Shown here one piece after another: positions 7,032 to 15,394 of a stretch of DNA of 22,671 nucleotides. A model generated the notes under the pieces. It made no database searches. It was given only the letters and a program-made list of their open reading frames with translations, and was not told the origin of the DNA. Position 1 is the first letter of the stretch; each line of letters opens with the position of its first letter. Position numbers and translations under genes: made by a program. Source of the stretch: Flavobacterium sp. (GTDB lineage: Bacteria; Bacteroidota; Bacteroidia; Flavobacteriales; Flavobacteriaceae); the NCBI GenBank assembly GCA_030152225.1, contig JASLHL010000074.1:1-22671 (forward strand), given 5' to 3'.

Positions 7032-9401
7032 ATGGTACGTCTAATTATTATGTTGATTTTATTGTTGATGACTGTTTTGGTACAGGCACAAACAACAGAT
7101 TTTACCGCAACGGGAAGAGTGATAGGTGAAAAACAAGAAGGATTGCCTTTTGTAGCGGTTGTGCTACAAGATGAAAATGGAACGGTTGTCTCTTCGTTTT
7201 ACACGAATGAACAAGGAGAATATCAAATTGATTCAAATGAGAAATTTAGTACAATAACGTTTCAATACATCGGATATCGATCTCAAGTGATTGCTGTGAA
7301 TGGGGGGATTCCTTCTGTTCTGACATTGGTTGAAGATTCCGTTCTTTTAGATGAAGTAGTGGTTCAAGCAAAACGTCCAACGATTAAACGCGAAATTGAT
7401 CGTCTAGTTTTTAATGTACAGGATACGCCTTTGGCCACCTCAAATGCGTGGGATATTGTTAAACAAACACCAGGAATCAATGCAATAGGAGATAATCTGA
7501 GTATCAGAGGGAGTCAAAGTATTTTGGTTACGATCAATGATCGCAAAGTTATGTTGACAGGGGAACAATTGAAAACAATGTTAGAAGCAACCGAAGGCAC
7601 CCAAGTAGAGGCAGTTGAAGTAATCACTAATCCCCCTGCTAAATATGAAGCACAAGGAAATGCTGTACTCAATATTAAATTGAAAAAAAATAATTTACTT
7701 GGATATAAGGGAAGCTTATCTAATCGATTTAAACAAACGACTTATGCAATGAATACTATCGCTACACAACAGATGTATTCAGGAGAAAAAATTAATGTAT
7801 CAGGGAATTATTCGTTTGGAAATGGAACAGGTGTGCGGTATAATGAAGATAATGTTTATTATCAAAATGGCGAACGATGGAGCAGTGTGATGACGCGTAA
7901 AAATCACATCAAAGGACAACATAATTTTGGTGTTGAAATGGATGTGAAAATTGATAGCACTTTGACGTTTACTATGGGAGGGGATGGTTACATCAATGAA
8001 CGTAGCAAAGGGCGTTATGCCATCCCTACTTCGATTTATAATCCACAAGATATTGTAGAATCTACCTATACCACTTTTAACAATAGACAAGCCAATATGG
8101 ATACCTATACTGGTTATTTTCTGGTTGAAAAAATGTTTAATCCTTCGCGAAAATTATTGTGGTCCTCTTATTTTACCTATGAAAATCAAAAGGAGAATCA
8201 AGCGGTATTGACCAAACTAAATTTTAAAGATCAGCCACGATCAGAGCAATTCTTTGCTACAGACAACAACCAACGTACGCGATTAGCCGTTTCCGGACTC
8301 GATTATTCCGTAGATAACGAACATTCAAAAGTTGAAGTAGGAGGCAAATACAGTATAGTGAAAGCTTCTTATTTGTTGGATTTTTTTGATCAACAAGAAG
8401 GAATGACTCACTACAATGCGGAAAAAAGCAATACTTATGATTATCAGGAAATCAATTGGGCGGGGTATGCTTCGTATACCAAACAATGGAAGAAGTGGCA
8501 AGCAAAAGTAGGTGTTAGAGGAGAATATACAGGAATTCAAACCCGAAGCACAGGCATAGGAAGTAAGGATCAATCGTATTTCAAGGTGTTTCCTACGGCT
8601 TATTTGAAATACGATCTCACGGATCAACAGCAATTGAGTTTTTCCTATAGCAAGCGAATTGACCGACCTTCTTATTCTTGGATGAATCCCGCAAAGAGCT
8701 ACTATAATTTGTTCTCGTATTTCCAGGGAGATGCTGATTTGAAAGCAGAAATTAGTCATAATTTTAGTTTGAACTACACCTTTAATGAGTTGAATGTAGA
8801 GTTTTTTTACAACCGAGAGCGCAATCCGTCAATGGAAATCTCCTATCAAGAAGATGAAACCAATATGTTGATTTATCATTATACGAATATTGACAAAAGA
8901 CAATTAGCGGGTATGATTGTAAATTACACCCATCAAATTTTACCTCGTTGGTCCGTTACTACCTTTTTATACCTTCAACACCAAGAGGATTATTTTTATG
9001 GTGTAGATCAACAAATACATAAAAATGATGCCTTTATTTTTGGAGGACGAGGGACAACGACGGTAAATTTGGATAAAGACAACAACTGGAAAGCCATGTT
9101 GACGTATAACTTTTATACCCCTACTATACAGGGATCTTTTACAATTAGCGGGTATCAACGCACAGATTTTATTATGAGTCGAACATTCAATCAAAAAAAA
9201 TGGACTGCTAATTTATACGTCTACAATATTTTTGGAAGCGATAGACAGGTAATTAAAACGCAATATGCGAATCAATACAATTATTTCAAAGATTATATGG
9301 ATACCCAAGGGATCGGAATTGGGATAAGCAATAATTTTGGCAATCAGAAAGTAAAGCACAATAATAGGCAAGTAGACATGCCAGAAAAGGACCGCTTATA
9401 A
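7032..9401 (+). CDS. TonB-dependent receptor-like outer-membrane beta-barrel protein
   Basis: From the ATG at 7032 this is 789 residues. A Sec signal peptide (1-20, ending VQAQ) is followed by a carboxypeptidase-regulatory-like Ig domain (about 25-100, ending QYIGYRSQVIAV). Next come a plug domain (about 105-220, with DEVVVQAKRP, VKQTPGI, LSIRGSQSILVTIND and VEVITNPPAKYEAQG) and a beta-barrel of the OMP_b-brl_3 type to the end. Such proteins resemble SusC/TonB-dependent receptors and are presumed to import a ligand across the outer membrane; the substrate cannot be read from sequence. The ATG is preferred over the TTG at 7011, because the TTG overlaps the promoter box and adds seven residues before the basic n-region. 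The divergent two-component system and the operator between them suggest direct regulation. A strong hairpin follows the stop. Confidence 0.88.
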   Translation: MVRLIIMLILLLMTVLVQAQTTDFTATGRVIGEKQEGLPFVAVVLQDENGTVVSSFYTNEQGEYQIDSNEKFSTITFQYIGYRSQVIAVNGGIPSVLTLVEDSVLLDEVVVQAKRPTIKREIDRLVFNVQDTPLATSNAWDIVKQTPGINAIGDNLSIRGSQSILVTINDRKVMLTGEQLKTMLEATEGTQVEAVEVITNPPAKYEAQGNAVLNIKLKKNNLLGYKGSLSNRFKQTTYAMNTIATQQMYSGEKINVSGNYSFGNGTGVRYNEDNVYYQNGERWSSVMTRKNHIKGQHNFGVEMDVKIDSTLTFTMGGDGYINERSKGRYAIPTSIYNPQDIVESTYTTFNNRQANMDTYTGYFLVEKMFNPSRKLLWSSYFTYENQKENQAVLTKLNFKDQPRSEQFFATDNNQRTRLAVSGLDYSVDNEHSKVEVGGKYSIVKASYLLDFFDQQEGMTHYNAEKSNTYDYQEINWAGYASYTKQWKKWQAKVGVRGEYTGIQTRSTGIGSKDQSYFKVFPTAYLKYDLTDQQQLSFSYSKRIDRPSYSWMNPAKSYYNLFSYFQGDADLKAEISHNFSLNYTFNELNVEFFYNRERNPSMEISYQEDETNMLIYHYTNIDKRQLAGMIVNYTHQILPRWSVTTFLYLQHQEDYFYGVDQQIHKNDAFIFGGRGTTTVNLDKDNNWKAMLTYNFYTPTIQGSFTISGYQRTDFIMSRTFNQKKWTANLYVYNIFGSDRQVIKTQYANQYNYFKDYMDTQGIGIGISNNFGNQKVKHNNRQVDMPEKDRL

Positions 9402-9410
9402 GGTCAAGCT

Positions 9411-9462
9411 CCAATACAAAAAGGAAAGTCAATACAGACTTTCCTTTTTGTATTGGATTTTT
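9411..9462 (+). terminator. intrinsic terminator after the barrel gene
   Basis: This is a perfect 20-bp inverted repeat (9411-9430 with 9437-9456) around a six-base loop AATACA. Part of the stem is an A-tract/T-tract pair, and a further T-rich run follows (ATTTTTTT, 9457 on). It begins ten bases after the stop codon. Confidence 0.88.
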
Positions 9463-9547
9463 TTATGGTAATTATAGGAGGATTTAAGAGAAATAGGAAG
9501 GTAATTTTTTATATAATTGTTAAAATAAATTTCAGTTAGTTATTTCG

Positions 9548-9555
9548 TAGCTTTG
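9548..9555 (+). promoter_or_regulatory. -7 promoter box for the DASS transporter gene
   Basis: TAGCTTTG is an exact TAnnTTTG match, 18 bases before the ATG at 9574. A good -33 element is not obvious in the AT-rich sequence upstream. The TTG at its end (9553) opens the longest reading frame but is promoter sequence. Confidence 0.6.
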
Positions 9556-9573
9556 TGGGGTAAATTGATAGCT

Positions 9574-11046
9574 ATGGAATTTGATTATTTTGACCAGATT
9601 CGTAAAATACGAACAGGTATTCGCTTTTATAGTGAATTGTTGATTGAGGCTTCTTGGAATGTGTGGAATATCAAAACACGTGTTGGTATTTTCTTCTTTT
9701 CTTTGGCAATTGCCTTTTTAGGTACTTATTTTTTGACACCAGATGTTTTTTCTGAAGCGCAAAAATATACCTTTTTTATTCTGATATTTTCTATTTTATT
9801 GTGGGCAACTGAGGCCATTCCGCCTTTTGCAGTGGGGATTATGATCATCGGTTTTTTGGTCTATACCATGGGAAATATAGAAGGAGCTACGATTTCGCCT
9901 CAAGAAATTTCTTCTACATGGTCAGATAGTGTAATTTGGATCTTCTTAGGGGGATTTTTCCTCAGTGAGGGTATGCGAAAGACAAATTTAGACTTGTCCT
10001 TATTTAAAAAGACTATTGCCATATTTGGTTCAAATCCCAATAAATTAGTACTGGGGATTATTATAGTGACCTCTGTGTTATCTCTTATTATATCTAATAC
10101 GGCAACAGCAGCGATGATTTTAGCTTCGGTAATGCCGTTAATTGAAAGAGAAGGAAAAGACTCGCCTATGTCCAAAGCTATTCTGATTAGTATTCCTGCT
10201 GCAGCAACTTTTGCGGGGATGATCAGTATGGTTTCTACACCGCCTAACTTAATCGTTGTCGATGTTTTAAAAACGAAAGGCTATTCCGTAAATTTTACAC
10301 AATGGCTGTTTTTAGGACTCGTTCCCGCCGTGATTCTGTTAGCTGGATTTTGGTGGGCAGTGGTGAAAAAATACACGTCTAAAGTCGAAGGACTCGATGT
10401 TTCCTTTGTTAATAAGGCGCTAGAAATGACGAACAGTTTACGTTTACAGCGTCTGGCTGTTATAATCATTCTAGTTGTAACTGTTGGTATGTGGATGTTT
10501 GGAACGAAATATCATATTCCGACTGCTGGAGCAGCTATGGTGCCTATTATGTTCTTGCCTATGTTGGGAATCATTACTGCAGAAGATGTTCGAAAACTGC
10601 CTTGGGATACGTTAATGCTAGTTGCTGGAGGATTGTCATTGGGTATCGCAATCAAAGAGTTATTAGCGCCTTACTATTCGCAGTTTTTAGAAGGTGCCGA
10701 GTTTAATGTTGTGGTGATGATGATTGTGTTTGCAGTAATTACGGTTTTGTTTTCTAATATCATGAGCAGTACAGCAACGGCTACGATTTTAATCAATATT
10801 GCGGCTATTGTATTACCAGTAGATCAATTATTACCTGTAGGACTCGTTGTGGGACTTTGTGCTTCATGTGGATTGTTTTTACCTGTTTCTACACCACCCA
10901 ATGCTATTGTTTTCGGTACGGGAATGCTCAAACAAAAAGATTTTCGATTAGGTGGAATGTTTGGTGCTTTTGTCGGAACAATTGTTATTATTTTATGGGT
11001 ACTTTTCTTACAAGAATTTACAAGCTTTTTTGAGTATTTGAAGTAG
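9574..11046 (+). CDS. DASS/SLC13-family anion or dicarboxylate transporter
   Basis: This 490-residue polytopic inner-membrane protein is of the divalent anion:Na+ symporter family (SLC13, CitT/VcINDY-like). These transporters move dicarboxylates, citrate or sulfate with sodium. Family signatures occur as an inverted pair: SNTAT at 174-178 with STPPN at 221-225, and SSTAT at 398-402 with STPPN at 439-443. The second SNT motif is therefore SST, with Ser399 where Asn378 of VcINDY binds sodium and substrate. A hydrophilic start of about 35 residues precedes the first membrane helix. The ATG at 9574 is chosen over TTG 9553, which lies in the -7 box. The substrate is not predictable. The gene stands alone between its own promoter and a shared terminator, convergent with the phosphodiesterase gene. 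Confidence 0.88.
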   Translation: MEFDYFDQIRKIRTGIRFYSELLIEASWNVWNIKTRVGIFFFSLAIAFLGTYFLTPDVFSEAQKYTFFILIFSILLWATEAIPPFAVGIMIIGFLVYTMGNIEGATISPQEISSTWSDSVIWIFLGGFFLSEGMRKTNLDLSLFKKTIAIFGSNPNKLVLGIIIVTSVLSLIISNTATAAMILASVMPLIEREGKDSPMSKAILISIPAAATFAGMISMVSTPPNLIVVDVLKTKGYSVNFTQWLFLGLVPAVILLAGFWWAVVKKYTSKVEGLDVSFVNKALEMTNSLRLQRLAVIIILVVTVGMWMFGTKYHIPTAGAAMVPIMFLPMLGIITAEDVRKLPWDTLMLVAGGLSLGIAIKELLAPYYSQFLEGAEFNVVVMMIVFAVITVLFSNIMSSTATATILINIAAIVLPVDQLLPVGLVVGLCASCGLFLPVSTPPNAIVFGTGMLKQKDFRLGGMFGAFVGTIVIILWVLFLQEFTSFFEYLK

Positions 11047-11086
11047 AGATAGCTTAGTTGACTGTCAGATTTCAGCTCTTTATAAC

Positions 11087-11130
11087 TACAAAAAAGGCAG
11101 TTGGGTGAAAATCCAACTGCCTTTTTTGTA
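11087..11130. terminator. bidirectional terminator between the transporter and phosphodiesterase genes
   Basis: A perfect 18-bp stem (11087-11104 with 11113-11130) flanks an eight-base loop GTGAAAAT. The core GGCAGTTGG is flanked by six A on the left and six T on the right. The hairpin can thus end both the rightward transporter transcript and the leftward phosphodiesterase transcript. Confidence 0.9.
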
Positions 11131-11144
11131 TAAAAAATTCGTTA

Positions 11145-11894
11145 TTAAATTCGTTCAGGAAAATTAGTAATGATTCCATCTACCTTCAGTTTTTTCATGC
11201 GCTCAATATCTTTGAGATGATTGACCGTCCAAGGGTAGATTTTTAGTTTTTCTTTTTTAATTAAAGCCGTATTCTCTTCGTTGAGCATTTTGTGATACGG
11301 ATTAATGGCTTTCGCTTGGATGCTCAAAGCAAATTCAATGGCATCTTCAGGCTTCTTTTCCGTTAACACAGCTAGGGGAAGGGATGCATCGAGATCATAG
11401 GCAATTTTCAATTCATCCCATTTAAAACTGGAAAGAATGAAATCTGTATATGTCCAACCTCTATCTATGAAGTTGAGAATGATTCGATGGGTGTCTACTG
11501 CAGTATTACTTCCTTTTAATTCAATATTCAGTACGGATTTTCGTCCTATAACATCAATAACTTCTTCTAAGGTTGGGATTTTATATTTGCCTCCAACTAA
11601 AACATCTTCTAATTCATCTAGTGTATAGCTCTCAATATCGCCTTTAGCATTGGTTACTCGATCGAGAGTATCATCGTGAAAAACAACAAGTTCTCCACTT
11701 TTTATCTTGTACACATCAATCTCAATCATATCACAATGCAAATCAATGGCTTTTACAACTGATTCAACTGTATTTTCGGTAATATGCCCCATGGCACCTC
11801 GATGTCCAATGCGCAACGTTTTTGATTCTTGAGCAATGGTTGTTGAGGTGATTACGGTACAGAGTAAGGATAAAAAAGGCAAGCTTAATTTCAT
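11145..11894 (-). CDS. secreted glycerophosphodiester phosphodiesterase
   Basis: This 249-residue GDPD-family enzyme hydrolyses glycerophosphodiesters (deacylated phospholipid head groups) to glycerol-3-phosphate and an alcohol. A signal peptide (1-22, ending TTIAQ) predicts a periplasmic location. Catalytic and metal residues of the family are visible: HRG at 31-33, ENT at 40-42, EID at 58-60 (Glu58 and Asp60), HDDTLDR from His73, and the later NIELKG. The C-terminal WTVN and DGIITNFP segments are also typical. The ATG at 11894 is preferred over a TTG two codons upstream. It is probably monocistronic and ends at the hairpin shared with the transporter. GlpQ/UgpQ-like function is likely; the substrate head group is not determined. 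Confidence 0.9.
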   Translation of the reverse strand: MKLSLPFLSLLCTVITSTTIAQESKTLRIGHRGAMGHITENTVESVVKAIDLHCDMIEIDVYKIKSGELVVFHDDTLDRVTNAKGDIESYTLDELEDVLVGGKYKIPTLEEVIDVIGRKSVLNIELKGSNTAVDTHRIILNFIDRGWTYTDFILSSFKWDELKIAYDLDASLPLAVLTEKKPEDAIEFALSIQAKAINPYHKMLNEENTALIKKEKLKIYPWTVNHLKDIERMKKLKVDGIITNFPERI

Positions 11895-11919
11895 ATTCAA
11901 GGTATTGATTAGTGAAAAG

Positions 11920-11927
11920 CAAAAGTG
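11920..11927 (-). promoter_or_regulatory. candidate -7 box for the phosphodiesterase gene
   Basis: On the minus strand CACTTTTG followed by C matches TAnnTTTG except for its first base. It lies 25 bases before the ATG at 11894. No -33 element is evident. The rest of the 11895-12040 gap shows no gene. Confidence 0.4.
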
Positions 11928-12040
11928 AATAAATTATACAGGAAAGTGATTACCTACACATTATCATACTGTAACTAAAAGGCAAAGTCTTTCCATAGGA
12001 ATAAATCAAAACTTTAGGTTTAAGGTAGTGACAATTGAAT

Positions 12041-12072
12041 AAAAAAGCGAACTTTTTTAGAAAAAAGTTCGC
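12041..12072 (-). terminator. intrinsic terminator after the S41 protease gene
   Basis: A perfect 12-bp stem (12047-12058 with 12061-12072) is followed, on the minus strand, by six T (12046-12041). It lies 17 bases past the stop. The AG turn is too tight, so the inner A/T pairs will open to form the loop. Confidence 0.8.
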
Positions 12073-12088
12073 CTTACTTATTTATTTG

Positions 12089-15000
12089 TTAGTGTAAATC
12101 GTTGAGTATCTCTTTTACAGCGCGTTCTAACTGAGGATCTTCATCAAGTAAGCGGTGCATAAAGGTATTCTTAACATAAATATCAGGAGCAACTCCTGTT
12201 TTTTCGAGATTATCTCCTTCTAATGTATAGGTTCCCCAAGAAGGTAGACGATAAAAAGAGTTATCGACTAAGGACTTACCTGAGGTGAAAATGATCCAAC
12301 GATAGGTTTCTTGCCCGATGATTTTACCCAATTTTAAGGCTTTGAAACCAGCGGCTGTCATTTCGGCATCGCTTAGCGAAAACTCGTTAATAAGCAATAC
12401 AATTGGTTTTCCACTTGGACTAAAATTGCTTTGCATGGTCAGTTTTCCCTCTCTATATTTCCATTGTAGATAAGGACGCTGCGCTAAAAAATTTAATACC
12501 TTATCGTGTACATTTCCTCCCGTATTAAAACGAAGGTCTAAAATAACTCCTTCTTTGTGGTGCTCTTGTTCCACCATATCCAATAAGAATTGCTCCAATT
12601 CTGTTGATCCCATGTTTTTCATGTAGCTATAGGCAATTCGATTATCACTCCATTCGTTTACGCGTTGTTTGTTGTGGTGAATCCATTCATCGTACAAGAG
12701 GTTTTTTTGTACAGTAAAAGAAATTGGGTGTAGTTTAACGCTAATTTCTTTCGCACCACGCAAAAAGGTCAGCTCAATTTCCTCCTGTGTATGGGCAAAC
12801 GTAAAGTAATCATCGCGGTTGTGTTTCGTATCGACTTTGTTTCCGTTTACATGTGTTAAGATATCTCCTTTTTGTAGGGATATCGTTTTGGTTGCAGCGG
12901 GTGATTTGCGTAAAATACGCGCTACTTCAAATGGATTAGCCTCAGAGAATAGTAGTCCCGTCTCTACCGTATTGTATTGCAGTCTCGTTTTTTCTTCTTC
13001 TCCTGTTGAGGTGAAACCCAAATGTGAAGATCCCAATTCACCCAACATGTCATTGAGTAAAATACGAAGGTCATTTCTATTGTTTACATAGGGAACAAAA
13101 GAGGCAAAATAATCTTTGGTTTTCTTCCAGTCCAACCCGTGAAATGTTTCGTCATAAAAGTTTTCTTCCACACCAGCCCAAGTTTCTTCAAACATTTGCT
13201 TAAATTCTTCCGCAAGATTCTTAGTAAAGGAATAGGTGATAGTAATCTTTTCTGGCGTACCTTTATCTAAGGCAAATTTGTAGATGTTATGACCACTTAA
13301 TGCATAGATGTTTTTGTCTTTTCGAAGTAGTGAACTCATGGACTGATCAAAGACCTTTTCTGTTTTGTCTTTTTCGAAAGGCTCATATATTTTTCGGTAC
13401 AACGTATATTTTCCATTCTCTTGATTGGAAGTGTAATAAACGTATTCTTTTTTATCCTCTTTAAAAACAGTTGGACTTAGTTGATTGCCAAATTTGTCAC
13501 TGACCAATTCTATGCGCTCCAGTAGGTCTTGTGTATTGATTTGAACTACAGGTGTTGAAGTTGTTTTTTGATCTTTTTTATTCTTGCTTTTCTCTTTTTC
13601 TTCTTCTTTAATCTCCGTAAACAATTGATCAAATTGATCGGATTTGAAAGGATCAGCATACCAATCTAAAGCAAGTCGATAAATACTTGCATTTTGCATC
13701 CCCATAGGATAGGAAGGATTTAGGCGATCACTGGTAAAATAAATGTATTTACCAGAAGGTGACCAAGTGGGATTCGTTTCAGAAACTCCAGTATTAGTTA
13801 AATTTAGCGTTTCTTTTTTCTTGATGTTGTAAAGAAAAATATCATCTTCAAAGTTGCGTTTTGCCGTAAAAAGCACATAAGCACCATCAGGTGAAAAGGA
13901 AGGTGGTGCACTTTGGAACGCCCATATTTCATCTTTGATAATCGTTTCAGTGCTCAAAGTATTCAAATCAAGTAAGCGGATTTCATCTCGTCCGCTACTG
14001 TAGACGGCTTGCGTTAACGTTGCATTCAACGTTAGATCACGATTATTTCGCGCATCAAAAGTAAGCTGCTTTGCTTTTGCTTTGCCGTTGGCAGTAAGGG
14101 TAAACCAGTTTTGATACCCTTGATAGGTTTGACTAAAGATAAGCGTTTCATTGTCTTTAAGCCATTGAACTTCCATCGCACGTTCTGTACCATCGGTGAT
14201 GGGTTGTACAAATTTCCCTTCAATATCTGATACAAAAACAATTCCTCTACTGATAAAAGCAAGCTTTTTTCCATCGGGTGAAATCGAAAAGAAACTGATG
14301 TTGTCTGCTACAGTAAAGGTTTGTTCCTTAGTAAGAACAGCATTGGTGTTTAATGTGATGTCAAGTGGGCGGATTTGAGTGGTTTGGGTATCAAATACCA
14401 TCAATTGATAATCTTTTTCAAAGATTACTTTGCTTCCATCTGCGGATACAAAGGGTTTTTTAATCGAAGAATCAAACGCTGTTAAAGCTGTTTTTACCCC
14501 ATTTTTGAAGGTGTAAAGGTTATAGTGTCCGTTGTTTTCGTCTGAAATAAAATAGATTTTACCTTGGCGATCTACTGTGGCATTAAAGTCTTTTCCGTTG
14601 TAATCCGTATATTGTTTAAAGGCTTGTGTCGTTGGATTATAACCCAAAATATCAGGGTTGTTTTCTCCTTTGTAACGTTTACGCGTCACCTGATTGACAC
14701 TTTCTGTTGAATTTGTAAATAAGTATTCTCCCGTAGGAGTTTCTACTAATCCATTTGTATTATTGAAGTAGTTTGTAAATAGTGGAGTAGGTGTACCACC
14801 GTCTTTACTTATTTTGAAAGAAGCATAATTGTTATAGGCATTACTAGTAAAGTAGAGCGTTTCGCTATCCCAACTCCAGCTTTCCATTTCATCTGTTGCT
14901 TGATGATAGGTGAGTTGTCGAATAGGTCCTCCTGTCAAAGGCATAATGAAAATATCTTTATTGCCATATTGATCGGAACTAAAAGCTAGCCATTTGCCAT

Positions 15001-15220
15001 CAGGTGATACGCTGGGGTTGGTTTCATTTCCCGGTAAGGCAGTCAAACGGACCGCTTCTCCACCTTGTGTTGACACTTGCCAAATATCACTATCAAAACT
15101 AAAGTAAGCAGTAGCTCCATCGGGACTTAACGAAGGGGTAGAAGTAAAGTGAACACGTTGTTGCCCCCACAATATCGATGTCAGCGTTAAGGTTAGAAGC
15201 GTAATCGTATGTTTTATCAT
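12089..15220 (-). CDS. secreted tricorn-like S41 protease with PD40 beta-propellers
   Basis: This 1043-residue protein has a signal peptide (1-20, ending WGQ). Two beta-propeller regions follow, built from WD40-like PD40 repeats with SPDG turns at about 32, 72, 314 and 443 and SPSG at 488. A Lys/Glu-rich linker (about 535-552), a core domain, a PDZ-like domain (about 770-835) and an S41 peptidase domain (about 855-1035) come next. Candidate catalytic residues line up with tricorn: S732-H733 (LGSSHLGF), Ser948 in NEFSLSDAE and Glu1006 in LEKTGVAPD. The FGKG lysine of CtpA-type S41 enzymes is absent (GQETYRW instead), which favours the tricorn type of active site. The likely role is degradation of peptides in the periplasm. 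The ATG at 15220 directly precedes a good signal peptide. Confidence 0.87.
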   Translation of the reverse strand: MIKHTITLLTLTLTSILWGQQRVHFTSTPSLSPDGATAYFSFDSDIWQVSTQGGEAVRLTALPGNETNPSVSPDGKWLAFSSDQYGNKDIFIMPLTGGPIRQLTYHQATDEMESWSWDSETLYFTSNAYNNYASFKISKDGGTPTPLFTNYFNNTNGLVETPTGEYLFTNSTESVNQVTRKRYKGENNPDILGYNPTTQAFKQYTDYNGKDFNATVDRQGKIYFISDENNGHYNLYTFKNGVKTALTAFDSSIKKPFVSADGSKVIFEKDYQLMVFDTQTTQIRPLDITLNTNAVLTKEQTFTVADNISFFSISPDGKKLAFISRGIVFVSDIEGKFVQPITDGTERAMEVQWLKDNETLIFSQTYQGYQNWFTLTANGKAKAKQLTFDARNNRDLTLNATLTQAVYSSGRDEIRLLDLNTLSTETIIKDEIWAFQSAPPSFSPDGAYVLFTAKRNFEDDIFLYNIKKKETLNLTNTGVSETNPTWSPSGKYIYFTSDRLNPSYPMGMQNASIYRLALDWYADPFKSDQFDQLFTEIKEEEKEKSKNKKDQKTTSTPVVQINTQDLLERIELVSDKFGNQLSPTVFKEDKKEYVYYTSNQENGKYTLYRKIYEPFEKDKTEKVFDQSMSSLLRKDKNIYALSGHNIYKFALDKGTPEKITITYSFTKNLAEEFKQMFEETWAGVEENFYDETFHGLDWKKTKDYFASFVPYVNNRNDLRILLNDMLGELGSSHLGFTSTGEEEKTRLQYNTVETGLLFSEANPFEVARILRKSPAATKTISLQKGDILTHVNGNKVDTKHNRDDYFTFAHTQEEIELTFLRGAKEISVKLHPISFTVQKNLLYDEWIHHNKQRVNEWSDNRIAYSYMKNMGSTELEQFLLDMVEQEHHKEGVILDLRFNTGGNVHDKVLNFLAQRPYLQWKYREGKLTMQSNFSPSGKPIVLLINEFSLSDAEMTAAGFKALKLGKIIGQETYRWIIFTSGKSLVDNSFYRLPSWGTYTLEGDNLEKTGVAPDIYVKNTFMHRLLDEDPQLERAVKEILNDLH

Positions 15221-15273
15221 GATCCTATATTTTTTCTAAACTTAAAACTATTTTGTAGAACCCCCAAGTTGTT

Positions 15274-15357
15274 CTTTGCTCTTTGCTTTTTGTGTGGTTT
15301 ATTTCATTAAGGTTATATTTTATTTTCACCACTCACCACTCACTATCTCCCATCTCC
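15274..15357. repeat. degenerate short tandem heptamers in the gap before the protease gene
   Basis: CTTTGCT occurs twice in tandem (15274-15287). CACCACT occurs twice (15327-15340), followed by CACT and by ATCTCCC/ATCTCC (to 15357). All of these are pyrimidine-rich on the plus strand. They lie between the rimO terminator and the protease start, in otherwise featureless sequence. Confidence 0.5.
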
Positions 15358-15360
15358 ATA

Positions 15361-15394
15361 AAAAAAACGCTGCCTGAAAAGGCAGCGTTTTTTT
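15361..15394 (-). terminator. intrinsic terminator after rimO
   Basis: A 14-bp perfect stem (15361-15374 with 15381-15394) carries the GC-rich core CGCTGCC and the six-base loop TGAAAA. It ends in A-tract/T-tract flanks. On the minus strand it overlaps the rimO stop codon by two bases and runs into poly-T. Confidence 0.9.

Noticed and set aside
9411..9456. Perfect 20-bp inverted repeat considered as an IS end or regulatory site
   Set aside because: It sits ten bases after a stop codon, has a short loop and a following T run, and no transposase is nearby, so an intrinsic terminator explains it.
12819..13091. Plus-strand 90-codon frame inside the protease gene, with similar frames antisense to the kinase, transporter and barrel genes
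   Set aside because: All lie antisense to strongly supported genes, lack starts preceded by promoters and show no family features.
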